Origin: Rhizobium leguminosarum
Lineage (GTDB): Bacteria; Pseudomonadota; Alphaproteobacteria; Rhizobiales; Rhizobiaceae
NCBI RefSeq assembly: GCF_001679785.1
Contig: NZ_CP016286.1
Coordinates: forward strand, 3,222,001-3,286,000
Direction: 5' to 3'
Length of the DNA: 64,000 bases
A program made the position numbers and the translations under genes. Below the pieces are notes generated by a model that saw only the letters and a program-made list of their open reading frames with translations, did no database searches and was not told where the DNA came from. Shown here piece after piece: positions 27,270-35,557 of this stretch (positions within the stretch are counted from its first letter, which is position 1; every line of letters begins with the position of its first letter).

Positions 27270-28652
27270 TTAATTCTGCAGCCGCTTCTTCAGCCCGTCG
27301 ATGATTGTCTTAGTGAGAAGATCGTAATTCTCGTCGAAGTGATGATCGCCGGGCAGTTCGATGACCTCGGCGCCGCTATCCTTCAGCGCCGGACAAGCAA
27401 CATCGTCATCGTCGTCCTTGCCGTAGATACATTGGACGAGCTTCGGATCGATGTTCTTCAGATCGCCGACGGGATCACCTGCCGCCCCTTCCGTCTTCTG
27501 GCCGAGCCAGCCGAGAACGGAGATGACGTAGTCGACTTCATGCGAAAGCGACAGCAGCGACAATTGCGCCACCGCCGACTTTTCGGCTGGCTTGAGGAGT
27601 TGGTAGGTGGCTGGCACGACGTCGGCGCCGAAGGAATAACCGACGAGCAGCACGTGCTTCACCTTCCACTGCTTGCGGTAGAAATCGATGATCTTCGAAA
27701 GATCGGCGGCGGTCTCCTCCGGCTTGCGCTCCGACCAGAAATAGTGGAGCGAATCGACGCCGACGACCGGAATACCTTCCTTCTGCAGCGTGCCGCCGAC
27801 CTCCTTGTCGATGTCGCGCCAGCCGCCGTCGCCGGAATAGATCACCGCCATCGTATCGAAGGCCGGCGTTGCCTCGAGCACCGCCAGCGGCAGGCCAAGC
27901 GGGTTGCCGAAAGCGCCGGAGGCGGTGACGAGATCGTCGAGCGTATCGGCAAACGCCGTCTGCGCATCGTCGGTGGAATCGCGGATCTCGATCTCGTCAT
28001 GGGCCTTCTTCAGCGCCTCGGCATGCGCCCGGCCATCCTTATTGGCATCAGGCGTAAAGACGGTAATGATCGGGTCCGGCAGGATGCCGTCGCTAAGGCC
28101 ATAGACCGTGCGTTCGCCGACCACCTGCTTGGACGCCGGCGTGCAAAGCTCCTTGGCAAGCGGAATGCCGGCGACCGGATTAACGGCAAGTGTCTGGCCG
28201 ATGGTCGCATCCGGTGTTTGCGCGGTGATCGCCAGCGCCAAGGCCCCGCCCTCGCCGATGCCGGCGACGATCGGCAGGTGATAGGCGCTGTTGCCGGTCG
28301 CGCGCTGCACCTGCTGGCTCAGCGATTCAATGTCCGACACCATATAGACGCAGCCGTCGTTGAGGCTGACGTCGTAGCGGCTGAGCGCCTGGATATAGGA
28401 TGGAAAGTCGACGCCGATGACGACGGCGCCTTCGGCGACCAACCTGTCGGCTTCGCCCTTCTCATAGTCGCCCCAGCCGGCCGCATCCGAGATCAGCATC
28501 ACCGTGCCCTTCACCTCCCCTTCTGGCAGGAAGATGTGCGGCGACGGAATGAGCCCGGTTTCGAATCTCTGCGTGGTTTCCTCGGCGGCATCAGCCGGTG
28601 CGGCCGCGAGCATGCAGGCGCATGCCGTGGCAAGAAGGATTGTCCTGATCAT
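27270..28652 (-). CDS. atvA: AcvB/AtvA-family periplasmic lysyl-PG hydrolase/virulence protein
   Basis: Homolog of Agrobacterium AcvB and Rhizobium tropici AtvA. It has a signal peptide (MIRTILLATACACMLAAAPADAA region) and two alpha/beta-hydrolase-like halves: an N-terminal one with AGIGEGGALAL (about 131-141) and a C-terminal VirJ-like one with the nucleophile elbow VGYSFGADV (about 341) and the late PGDHHFDENYD His. AcvB is reported to hydrolyse lysyl-phosphatidylglycerol, balancing the synthase encoded next to it. It overlaps lpiA by 4 bp. Of 460 residues, the usual length. Confidence 0.92.
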   Translation of the reverse strand: MIRTILLATACACMLAAAPADAAEETTQRFETGLIPSPHIFLPEGEVKGTVMLISDAAGWGDYEKGEADRLVAEGAVVIGVDFPSYIQALSRYDVSLNDGCVYMVSDIESLSQQVQRATGNSAYHLPIVAGIGEGGALALAITAQTPDATIGQTLAVNPVAGIPLAKELCTPASKQVVGERTVYGLSDGILPDPIITVFTPDANKDGRAHAEALKKAHDEIEIRDSTDDAQTAFADTLDDLVTASGAFGNPLGLPLAVLEATPAFDTMAVIYSGDGGWRDIDKEVGGTLQKEGIPVVGVDSLHYFWSERKPEETAADLSKIIDFYRKQWKVKHVLLVGYSFGADVVPATYQLLKPAEKSAVAQLSLLSLSHEVDYVISVLGWLGQKTEGAAGDPVGDLKNIDPKLVQCIYGKDDDDDVACPALKDSGAEVIELPGDHHFDENYDLLTKTIIDGLKKRLQN

Positions 28653-31255
28653 TTTCTCACTACCCCTTTCAATCCGCCCCCGATTAGAAATGTCGCGTCC
28701 ATCAACGCGATCATCGGATTGCCTCCTCCGGAGACTGCAAGATAGCGCGGTTGCCAGTGCGGATGAAACTTGGATTTGAATGCCCGAAGGCCTTTGAAGT
28801 TATAGAAGCGCTCGCCGTGTTCGAAGACGGTGCTGCCGATGCGGTCCCAGACAGGCGCCGCCTCGCGTTTCGACATGCCGGAGAGAGGCGCCATGCCGAG
28901 GTTGAAGTGGGTGAAACCCTGCCCGCGCAGATATTCCATGATCTGCACGAAGAGAAAGTCCATCGAGCCCTTCGGCGCGTCCGGCGAGAAGCGCATGAGA
29001 TCGATCGTGCCCTCCTGTCTGGATTCGGTCACGAGGATATTGGCGAAAGCGACGATCCTGCCGTCCTTTTTCAGGATGCCGACCGGCTGCGAGGAGACAT
29101 AATCGGAATCGAAAGCGCCGAGCGAGAAGCCCTTTTCCTTGGCATTGTGATGCTCGAGCCAGGCCGTCGAAACGGCGGCTAGATCATCGATGACCGAAGA
29201 CAGGTCCTGCGGTTCGACCACGGCGAATTCCAGCCCGTCGCGCTGGGCGCGGCTTGCCGTCTGGCGAAGGTTCGCCCATTTGCCGCCCTTCATCTCGAAG
29301 GTCCTGAGATCGGCCACCGCCAGTTCGCCGAGCTTGAAGGCGCGAAGGCCGGCATCGGCGCAATGGGACAGCAGCGCCGGCGATATCTGGTAGAACACGG
29401 CCCGGCAGCCGGCGGCACGCGCGGCTTCGACGAAACGCCAGACGAGTTCCTGCACGGCGCGATGGTCGCCGACCGGATCGAACAGCGCGATCCAAGAGCG
29501 CCCCTGCCGACCGTACATAATGAAAGCATCGCGGTTTTCCGAGAACATGATGCTCTTGTCGCCCATGCGCACCAGATTGGCGTCGGCATTGCCCTGCTTC
29601 ATGACGATCTCGACGGCGCGCGCCAGCGCCTCGTCCGTCGCCGGTTCCGGCCGGAAGGTCGCCGGCCGGAGCAGGCTGAAGACGGCGATCGCCGACGAGA
29701 TGATGGTAATGCCGAGGACGGCGCGCAACCCGCGCGGCGCCTCGGCGGTGAACTCGAACTGCCACCAGAGCTGGTTGCTGTATTCGACGTCGCGATAGAC
29801 GAAGAGCAGGATGACGACGGCGCCGACGACGATGACGGCGATCGCCATCAGCCAGGACGCCGTCAGCGCCTGGTTGAGCAGCGAAGCCTGGCGGGTAAAG
29901 AGCCGGCGGCTGACGAAAAGCCCGAAGATGAGGAAGGCGAGAAAAGCGGCTTCGACGAGCGCGATCGCCTTCAGCAGCGACAAAGTCAGCGCGGCAAGCG
30001 CCGAGAACACGGCCACCCACCAGGCGCCGTCGAGCCGCTGGCCGAGGCCGCGCGCGGCGACGACGAGTGCCAGCCCCAGCAGGCTGGAGAGGAAATGCGC
30101 CCCTTCGACCATCGGCAGCGGCAGATAGTTGGAGAGGAATTCGAGGTTCTGGTCCGGCGTCGGCGTGACGCTGGAAAACACCAGCATGACGCCGAGCAGC
30201 AGCGCGAGAGCCGACAGCAGCTGCGGCATCAGCCGTCCGCCGATGCGCCGCACACTGGAGGCGGCCGGATGATCGACGAAGCGCCGCAGCTCCGCCGCCG
30301 AGACCGCGAGCACGGCGATCAGCAGCGGCAGCACATGGTAGACCAGCCGGTAGAGCACCAGCGATCCGAGCACGGCATCGATGTTCACCGCGCTGCCGAG
30401 CGAGGCGATGATCACGGTTTCGAACACGCCGAGCCCGGCCGGAACATGGCTGAGCACGCCGAGTCCGACTGCGATCGCATAGACGGCGAGGAAGACCGGC
30501 CAGCCGATGGCCGTCTGCGGCAGCAGCACGTAAAGCACGGACGCCGAGGCGGCGATATCGAAGGCGGTAACGAGGAACTGCCGCGACCAGGTACGCGAAT
30601 CCGGCAGGCGGATTGCCACAGGGCCAAGATCGAGCACGCGCCCGTCACGGCCGATAATCATCACCGCGCCCAGAATGGCGACGATCGAACCGGCGATCAA
30701 CCGCAGGAGGAAGGCACTGACCCCGATCAGCGGGCCGATCTCGTCGGCGATGACGATGAGGGCGATCGCCGCAACGCCCGCGAGCCCGAGACCGAAGGAC
30801 AGCGTGACGAAGGCGATAATGCGGCCGATATCCTCCGGCGAGAGCCCGAGGCGCGTATAAGCGCGGTAGCGGATCGCGCCGCCCGAAAGCGCGCCGAAAC
30901 CGGCGGTATTGCCGACCGCATAAGCGCTGAACGCCGTCAGCGCCACATGCGGAAAGGGCAGCTTCTTGCCGATATATTCGATGGCGTTGAGGTCGTAGAA
31001 GATCAGCGCGAGGAAACTGAGCGCCGTGAAGAACAGCGCAAGCAGGATCGCGCTCGGCCTGGTCGCCGCCAGCGCACCGACGACGTCGTCATAGCGCACC
31101 TCGTTGGTGAGCTGCATGATCGCGTAACCGACGAGGCAGAAGACCACGAGTGACGCGGCTGCCAACAACGGCGTTCTGTACCGTCTGAATAGCCCGCGAA
31201 AAGAAAACCCGCCGTCCGTTTCTTCGATATTTTCCAAATTGCCGTGACCCGACAT
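28649..31255 (-). CDS. lpiA: Lysyl-phosphatidylglycerol synthase/flippase LpiA (MprF-type)
   Basis: Bifunctional inner-membrane protein that transfers lysine from Lys-tRNA to phosphatidylglycerol and flips the product. The 868-residue protein has a large N-terminal multi-spanning region (about 14 segments within residues 25-530, with GFGALSGGAIRYRAY) and a C-terminal cytosolic synthase domain (about 540-868) with MGDKSIMFSENRDAFIMYG and FNLGMAPLSGM. Such genes raise resistance to cationic peptides and acid. It forms a two-gene operon with atvA; the 234-bp upstream gap should hold the promoter. Confidence 0.95.
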   Translation of the reverse strand: MSGHGNLENIEETDGGFSFRGLFRRYRTPLLAAASLVVFCLVGYAIMQLTNEVRYDDVVGALAATRPSAILLALFFTALSFLALIFYDLNAIEYIGKKLPFPHVALTAFSAYAVGNTAGFGALSGGAIRYRAYTRLGLSPEDIGRIIAFVTLSFGLGLAGVAAIALIVIADEIGPLIGVSAFLLRLIAGSIVAILGAVMIIGRDGRVLDLGPVAIRLPDSRTWSRQFLVTAFDIAASASVLYVLLPQTAIGWPVFLAVYAIAVGLGVLSHVPAGLGVFETVIIASLGSAVNIDAVLGSLVLYRLVYHVLPLLIAVLAVSAAELRRFVDHPAASSVRRIGGRLMPQLLSALALLLGVMLVFSSVTPTPDQNLEFLSNYLPLPMVEGAHFLSSLLGLALVVAARGLGQRLDGAWWVAVFSALAALTLSLLKAIALVEAAFLAFLIFGLFVSRRLFTRQASLLNQALTASWLMAIAVIVVGAVVILLFVYRDVEYSNQLWWQFEFTAEAPRGLRAVLGITIISSAIAVFSLLRPATFRPEPATDEALARAVEIVMKQGNADANLVRMGDKSIMFSENRDAFIMYGRQGRSWIALFDPVGDHRAVQELVWRFVEAARAAGCRAVFYQISPALLSHCADAGLRAFKLGELAVADLRTFEMKGGKWANLRQTASRAQRDGLEFAVVEPQDLSSVIDDLAAVSTAWLEHHNAKEKGFSLGAFDSDYVSSQPVGILKKDGRIVAFANILVTESRQEGTIDLMRFSPDAPKGSMDFLFVQIMEYLRGQGFTHFNLGMAPLSGMSKREAAPVWDRIGSTVFEHGERFYNFKGLRAFKSKFHPHWQPRYLAVSGGGNPMIALMDATFLIGGGLKGVVRK

Positions 31256-31489
31256 CTCGTACCTGTCGCAACTGCCAGCGTGGCGGGAATCATTTCAGAT
31301 GACGTAACATAAGAGGCATAGAAGCTCTATGAAGCCATGCCGCCGCTACCCCACCTCGCCCTTTGCGCCTCAATCATCCTCAATTGGGGCGAATTTGCGC
31401 AGGTGGGCGTCGCGGCACATTGCATTTTCGTAAGCTTCGGCAGAGCCTTGCCCCCGATGGAGATTTGAGACGCGGGAGAACGGTTCGAT

Positions 31490-31867
31490 ATGCAGGGTGA
31501 TGCGGCCTTCGTAATACTTGCCCTCGGACGTCTGCTGCTGGGCGGCCTCTATGTCGCTGGCGGCATTCATCATTTTTTCGTCATCGTGCCGCTGACCGAC
31601 GCGATCGAAGCCCGCGGCGTCCCTTTTGCGAAAGGAGTGCTGGTCTTGGGCAGCATGTTCCAGATCGTCGCCGGCATCCTGCTGATGCTCGGCCTTTTCG
31701 TCACGACAGCGGCATTCGGTCTCATCATCTTCACGCTGGCGGCCACCGTCATGCTGCTGAATTTCTGGGACATGCAGGGAACGGCGCGCGACAGCGCGAT
31801 CAATACCTGGAAAACCAACATGGCGATCATCGGCGGCCTGCTGATCGCAGCCGCCGGCGCGATGTAA
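31490..31867 (+). CDS. DoxX-family membrane protein
   Basis: A 125-residue protein with four predicted membrane helices (about 7-25, 48-68, 73-93, 105-124). The N-terminal GRLLLGGLYVAGGIHHFF and central VLGSMFQIVAGILLMLG fit the DoxX/YphA group. The biochemical role is unknown. It is a single gene divergent from lpiA. Confidence 0.85.
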   Translation: MQGDAAFVILALGRLLLGGLYVAGGIHHFFVIVPLTDAIEARGVPFAKGVLVLGSMFQIVAGILLMLGLFVTTAAFGLIIFTLAATVMLLNFWDMQGTARDSAINTWKTNMAIIGGLLIAAAGAM

Positions 31868-31873
31868 GGCGGT

Positions 31874-32388
31874 TCATGCCGCCGGCTCGGCGCCCGCCCG
31901 GACATGCGCGGCGTAGCGCGCGACGGCAGCATCCACCTCCGCGTCGCGATCGCCTGCCACCTGCACCGTCGGCACGGCAGATTCGATGCCGTTTTCCTTG
32001 AAGGCATTGCGGATCATCGCCAGCGCATTGCGGCGGATGACGAATTGCTCGCCGGGCTTCGTCATCATCGACTGAATCACCGCCCAGCCGAAAATGAATA
32101 GATGACGAAAGTCGCACAGCGCCGGTACCAGAACAATGCGACCGTCGGCCCGGGCATGATCGCAGCGGTGATACGCTGCCGTTCTTCCTCCACCCTCGTC
32201 AGCCCGATGAGATCGACCAGCACGCCGCCGAAGCAGATCGTAAAGCACTGGACGAGGAGCGCGACGACGCAGACGATCGCGATGCTCTGGCTGAGCGGTG
32301 GCCAGCTGAGGCTGAGAAGTGTCAGCACCGTTGCCGCCGCGAAGATCAATGCCGGGATGAGGCGCGGCGCGAGATGGAAGCCCGCCAT
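31874..32388 (-). pseudogene. Remnant of a mechanosensitive (MscS-type) channel gene
   Basis: Two minus-strand open pieces in different frames overlap here. The downstream piece ends with SMMTKPGEQFVIRRNALAMI and ENGIESAVPTVQVAG, which resemble the C-terminus of MscS-family channels. The upstream piece (from 32388) encodes two or three hydrophobic segments (LIPALIFAAATVLTLLSLSW, SIAIVCVVALLVQCFTICFGG) and stops after a frameshift near 32100-32180. Most of the MscS beta and alpha-beta domains are missing. No intact start-to-stop protein can be drawn, so I call it decayed; the assignment rests mainly on the C-terminal part. Confidence 0.55.
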
Positions 32389-32425
32389 CTGCGCCGCCTG
32401 ACAGCGTCGGCTATGACGGCGCGCG

Positions 32426-32468
32426 CTACAGCGCCACGCGTCTTTTCGAGAGCCGCGGGGCGCTGTAG
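32426..32468. repeat. Short palindromic repeat, CTACAGCGCC type
   Basis: Outer arms CTACAGCGCC / GGCGCTGTAG are perfectly complementary and enclose an imperfect CGCGTCTTTTCGAGAGCCGCG hairpin core. It lies just after the gnd stop on the minus strand and could serve as its terminator. Same family as 26553, 50697 and 56525. Confidence 0.75.
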
Positions 32469-32481
32469 CACTTTAATTGGT

Positions 32482-33513
32482 TTAGGATTTCGCGGCCGGC
32501 TTTTCCACGTGGCCGCCGAAGCCCGCGCGCATTGCCGACAGCACCTTGTTGGCGAATTCGTCATTGTCGCGCGAGGAGAAACGGCCGTAGAGCGCAGCAC
32601 TCAGCACCGGCGTCGGCACGCTTTCGTCAATTGCCGCCATGATCGTCCAGCGGCCTTCGCCGCTGTCCGAGACGCGGCCGGCATATTTCGAAAGTGCGGG
32701 ATCGGCATGCAGCGCATCGGCGGTGAGATCGAGCAGCCAGGAGGTGATGACGCTGCCGCGGCGCCAGACTTCGGCGACATCCTGCAGGTTGAAGTCATAT
32801 TGGAAATGTTCCGGATGAGCTAGCGGCGCGGTTTCCGCATCGGCCTCGTGCGAAGCAGCGCCGATATTGGCGTGTTTCAGGATATTGATACCTTCGGCAT
32901 AGGCGGCCATCAGGCCGTATTCGATGCCGTTATGCACCATCTTGACGAAATGACCGGCACCATGCGGGCCACAATGCAGGTAACCCTGTTCCGCGGTGCT
33001 GACCGCAGCCGCTTCGGGGCTCCGGTTCGGCGAGGCTTCGGTCTTGCCGACGCCGGGCGCCAGCGTCGCGAAGATCGGGGAAAGGTGTTCAACGATGCCC
33101 TTCTCGCCGCCGATCATCAGGCAATAACCGCGCTCGAGGCCGAAGACGCCACCGCTGGTGCCGACATCGACATAGTGGATGCCCTTGGTGATGAGGTCGG
33201 CGCCGCGGCGGATATCGTCATGATAATAGGAGTTGCCGCCGTCGATGACGATATCGCCATTCTCAAGCAGCGGCACCAGGCTCGCCAGTACCTTGTCGAC
33301 GATCGCCGCCGGCAGCATCAGCCAGATCGCGCGCGGATGGGCGAGCTTCGAGACGAATTCCGCGAGCGAAGCACTGCCGATCGCGCCGAGGCCTGCGAGC
33401 TCGGCAACGCTTTCCGGCCTTGCGTCGTAGACAACGCATTCGTGACCGCCTCGCATCAAGCGCTGGACCATATAATTGCCCATGCGGCCCAAACCAACCA
33501 TGCCAAGCTGCAT
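32482..33513 (-). CDS. gnd: 6-phosphogluconate dehydrogenase (decarboxylating), short form
   Basis: Oxidises 6-phosphogluconate to ribulose-5-phosphate with CO2 release. The start MQLGMVGLGRMGNYM at 33513 has GGAG upstream and gives 343 residues, the short GndA/YqeC-type form. The Rossmann motif GLGRMG is at residues 7-12; the substrate/catalytic segments are DVGTSGGVFGLERGY and HCGPHGAGHFVKMVHNGIEYG. It is not next to zwf or pgl in this window. Convergent neighbours separate it from the tkt cluster. Confidence 0.94.
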   Translation of the reverse strand: MQLGMVGLGRMGNYMVQRLMRGGHECVVYDARPESVAELAGLGAIGSASLAEFVSKLAHPRAIWLMLPAAIVDKVLASLVPLLENGDIVIDGGNSYYHDDIRRGADLITKGIHYVDVGTSGGVFGLERGYCLMIGGEKGIVEHLSPIFATLAPGVGKTEASPNRSPEAAAVSTAEQGYLHCGPHGAGHFVKMVHNGIEYGLMAAYAEGINILKHANIGAASHEADAETAPLAHPEHFQYDFNLQDVAEVWRRGSVITSWLLDLTADALHADPALSKYAGRVSDSGEGRWTIMAAIDESVPTPVLSAALYGRFSSRDNDEFANKVLSAMRAGFGGHVEKPAAKS

Positions 33514-33611
33514 AATGAATCTCCTGGAAACCGAAATGAAGTATCGAATCCGGAAATTAGCACCCGCGGTGTGACAGGCAAGCGAAGTCTCGGTCATATT
33601 GACGAATGCGA

Positions 33612-33965
33612 CTATTGCGCCTCGCGCACCAGATGCACGATACCGGCCGGATTGACGATCCAGGCGCCGCGCAGATCCTCCGGCAACGCCTCGATCGGAT
33701 CGCAGCGAATGACACCTGCCGTTTCGAGATGCGCGGTAGCCCTCTCGAGATCCGGTGTCATCAACTCCAGCCAGAGTTCCGCCTGGCTCATCGCCGGCAC
33801 CTCGTCGATCCAGAGCCGGATCGGCCCGAGAGCGAACAGCGCCGCATCACCTTCGCCGATCTGCTTGAGGCCGATGACATCGCGATAGAAGGCGACCGTC
33901 GCCTGATACTGGTGCAGCGGCACCTTCATCGCAATATCGACGCCGCCATAAAGAAGTTCCGTCAT
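33612..33965 (-). CDS. VOC-family (glyoxalase-like) protein
   Basis: A 117-residue vicinal-oxygen-chelate protein starting MTELLYGGVDIAMKV with GGAGAAAGG upstream. The two beta-alpha-beta-beta-beta modules are represented by VPLHQYQATVAFYRDVIGLK and TAHLETAGVIRCDPIE; AELWLELMTPDLE contributes a possible metal ligand. No substrate is predictable. It lies 11 bp downstream of the SRPBCC gene and is probably under the same ArsR-type control. Confidence 0.83.
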   Translation of the reverse strand: MTELLYGGVDIAMKVPLHQYQATVAFYRDVIGLKQIGEGDAALFALGPIRLWIDEVPAMSQAELWLELMTPDLERATAHLETAGVIRCDPIEALPEDLRGAWIVNPAGIVHLVREAQ

Positions 33966-33976
33966 GACCTTTCTCC

Positions 33977-34459
33977 TCAAACGTCCGGCGCGCTGGCCGG
34001 CTCACCCTTCATTTCGCTGAGGAACATGCCTTCGCGCAGATTGATGCCATATTCGACGAAGGCCTTCATGCTGCAGAGCATCTGCGTCCAGCCTTCGCAG
34101 TTGAGATAGGTGCCGCGCCGGCCGGCCTCGTCCTCGCGCCAGCCGCTCTCGGCAATCGTCACCAGCGTGCCACCATCCTCCAGCGGCTTGAAGTCCATCT
34201 CCACCAGCGTCTTGTAGGTCGCCTTGTCTTCGCCAGTGCCGCCATCCCAGCGCAGGACGATGCGGCTTTCCGGCACCAGATCGACGACCTCGACCGGCGC
34301 ATCCTTCCACCAGGTCACCGTCGTGCCCTTCACGAGCGGCGCGCTCGCTCCGCCGATCGTGGTGAAATAGCTGCTGAGTTTCTTCGGGTTGACGACGGCG
34401 TCGAAAACCTCTGCGACGGGGCGGCCGATACGGCCGGAAACGCGGATTCCAAGAGACAT
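33977..34459 (-). CDS. SRPBCC/AHSA1-domain protein
   Basis: The start MSLGIRVSGRIGRPV at 34459 has GGAG upstream and gives 160 residues. It is a START-like AHSA1-type protein: GRPVAEVFDAVVNPKKLSSYFTT at the N-terminus, a central WWKDAPVEVVDLVPESRIVLRW, and a C-terminal GWTQMLCSMKAFVEYG helix. Proteins of this type are commonly divergent from a small ArsR-family repressor, as here. The ligand is unknown. Confidence 0.88.
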   Translation of the reverse strand: MSLGIRVSGRIGRPVAEVFDAVVNPKKLSSYFTTIGGASAPLVKGTTVTWWKDAPVEVVDLVPESRIVLRWDGGTGEDKATYKTLVEMDFKPLEDGGTLVTIAESGWREDEAGRRGTYLNCEGWTQMLCSMKAFVEYGINLREGMFLSEMKGEPASAPDV

Positions 34460-34496
34460 GACACTTCTCCTCTTCTCCATTGTGCCTGGCACCATT

Positions 34497-34516
34497 ATGT
34501 TATAAAAATATAACAT
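34497..34516. promoter_or_regulatory. Perfect palindromic operator of the ArsR-type regulator
   Basis: ATGTTATA-AAAA-TATAACAT is a perfect 8-bp inverted repeat around AAAA. It lies in the 55-bp gap between the divergent SRPBCC and ArsR-type genes, and its right end includes the first two bases of the regulator ATG. A repressor bound here would block both directions. Confidence 0.7.
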
Positions 34517-34847
34517 GTCAAGCGAATCAACCGACGACCCCGTTTTCAAGGCGCTGGCGCATCATCGCCGCCGCGAAATCCTCGATCTGCTCAAGGAGGG
34601 TCCCCGAACCACAGGGACCCTTTGCGAGATGTTTCCGCAGATGGATCGCTGTACGGTGATGCTGCATCTGAAGGTGCTGGAAGAGGCTGACCTGGTCATC
34701 GCCAGGAAGGAAGGCCGCGAGCGCTGGAACCACCTGAATAGCCTGCCGATCAAACACATCTATGACCGCTGGATCAGCGCCTATGCCGGCCATTCCTTGT
34801 CGATTCTCGACCGGCTGAAGGGCGACCTCGATGGGCAGCCCGAATAA
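34515..34847 (+). CDS. ArsR-family winged-helix repressor
   Basis: A 110-residue protein with FKALAHHRRREILDLLKEGP (about 10-29) and the recognition-helix region MDRCTVMLHLKVLEEADLV (about 44-62), followed by the wing. No cysteine-rich metal site (ELCVCDL-type) is present, so it probably senses something other than a thiophilic metal. The palindrome at 34497-34516 runs into its start codon and no Shine-Dalgarno sequence is visible, so the message may be leaderless or nearly so. Confidence 0.9.
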   Translation: MSSESTDDPVFKALAHHRRREILDLLKEGPRTTGTLCEMFPQMDRCTVMLHLKVLEEADLVIARKEGRERWNHLNSLPIKHIYDRWISAYAGHSLSILDRLKGDLDGQPE

Positions 34848-34923
34848 TGATCCAGCCGCCTAACAGCTTGCCGGCCGGTCAGCCGAAGCCTTATGCTGGC
34901 CAAAACGGCACGGGATCAGGCAA

Positions 34924-35460
34924 ATGACGATATCGGGCGCCGGCTTACGCCGCATGCGGCTGCTGCGCAGCATGAAGCAGGAACATCTCGCCGAACTCGT
35001 CGGCGTCAACCAGGCGACGGTATCGCGCTGGGAGCGCGATCAGCTCGCTCTCTCGGGCGAACAGGCCATCAAACTGGAACGGATTTTCGCCTCCCCGCAA
35101 TATGCAGCAGTCGATGCGGCGCTGAAGCGGCTGGTCGAGGATTCCGTCCGGCCGGTGCATCTGATCTGCGACCGCACCCACCGTCTGCTCTCCGCCTCTC
35201 GCCCACGACAGGCGGAGTGGCGGGCGCCGCTCGGCGCCTTTCTCGGCCGTTCTCTGTTCTCCTATGCCTCCGCCGAAATCGCCGCCACCGAGCAGTCGCT
35301 GGAGGAGCGCGGCTGGCATGAGGGCAGGCTCTCGTCGTTGACCCTCGATACCGGCGCCAACGGCAATGCGCTGCTGCCGATCGCCGCCGGCCGCGTGACC
35401 TGGGAACGGATCATGCTTTCCGACGGCAGCACCGGCCGCCTTGTTACGACCATCGGCTGA
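34924..35460 (+). CDS. XRE-family HTH regulator with C-terminal domain
   Basis: A 178-residue protein with a Cro/CI-type helix-turn-helix in residues about 5-55 (LRRMRLLRSMKQEHLAEL, VNQATVSRWERDQ). The C-terminal half (about 75-178) is an unassigned, probably PAS-like, sensing domain (VHLICDRTHRLLSASRP). It is unrelated to the upstream ArsR gene, 76 bp away. It may control the SDR gene that follows. Confidence 0.83.
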   Translation: MTISGAGLRRMRLLRSMKQEHLAELVGVNQATVSRWERDQLALSGEQAIKLERIFASPQYAAVDAALKRLVEDSVRPVHLICDRTHRLLSASRPRQAEWRAPLGAFLGRSLFSYASAEIAATEQSLEERGWHEGRLSSLTLDTGANGNALLPIAAGRVTWERIMLSDGSTGRLVTTIG

Positions 35461-35485
35461 GCCTCAAGCTTTCCTGCACGCCCAT

Positions 35486-35498
35486 GCATAATTTATGC
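35486..35498. promoter_or_regulatory. Small inverted repeat upstream of the SDR gene
   Basis: GCATAA-T-TTATGC is a perfect 6-bp inverted repeat located about 60 bp upstream of the SDR start and 26 bp after the XRE regulator stop. It might be an operator, but it is short. Confidence 0.35.
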
Positions 35499-35557
35499 GT
35501 TGTCTGAAAACCTTAGTCTTTATAGCGTCCGCCGCCGAACGGTCAGGAGACGATGTG

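Noticed and set aside
29363..31153. 596-codon open frame on the plus strand opposite lpiA
   Set aside because: Low-complexity Arg/Asp/Gln-rich translation; lpiA on the other strand has a clear membrane and synthase domain.
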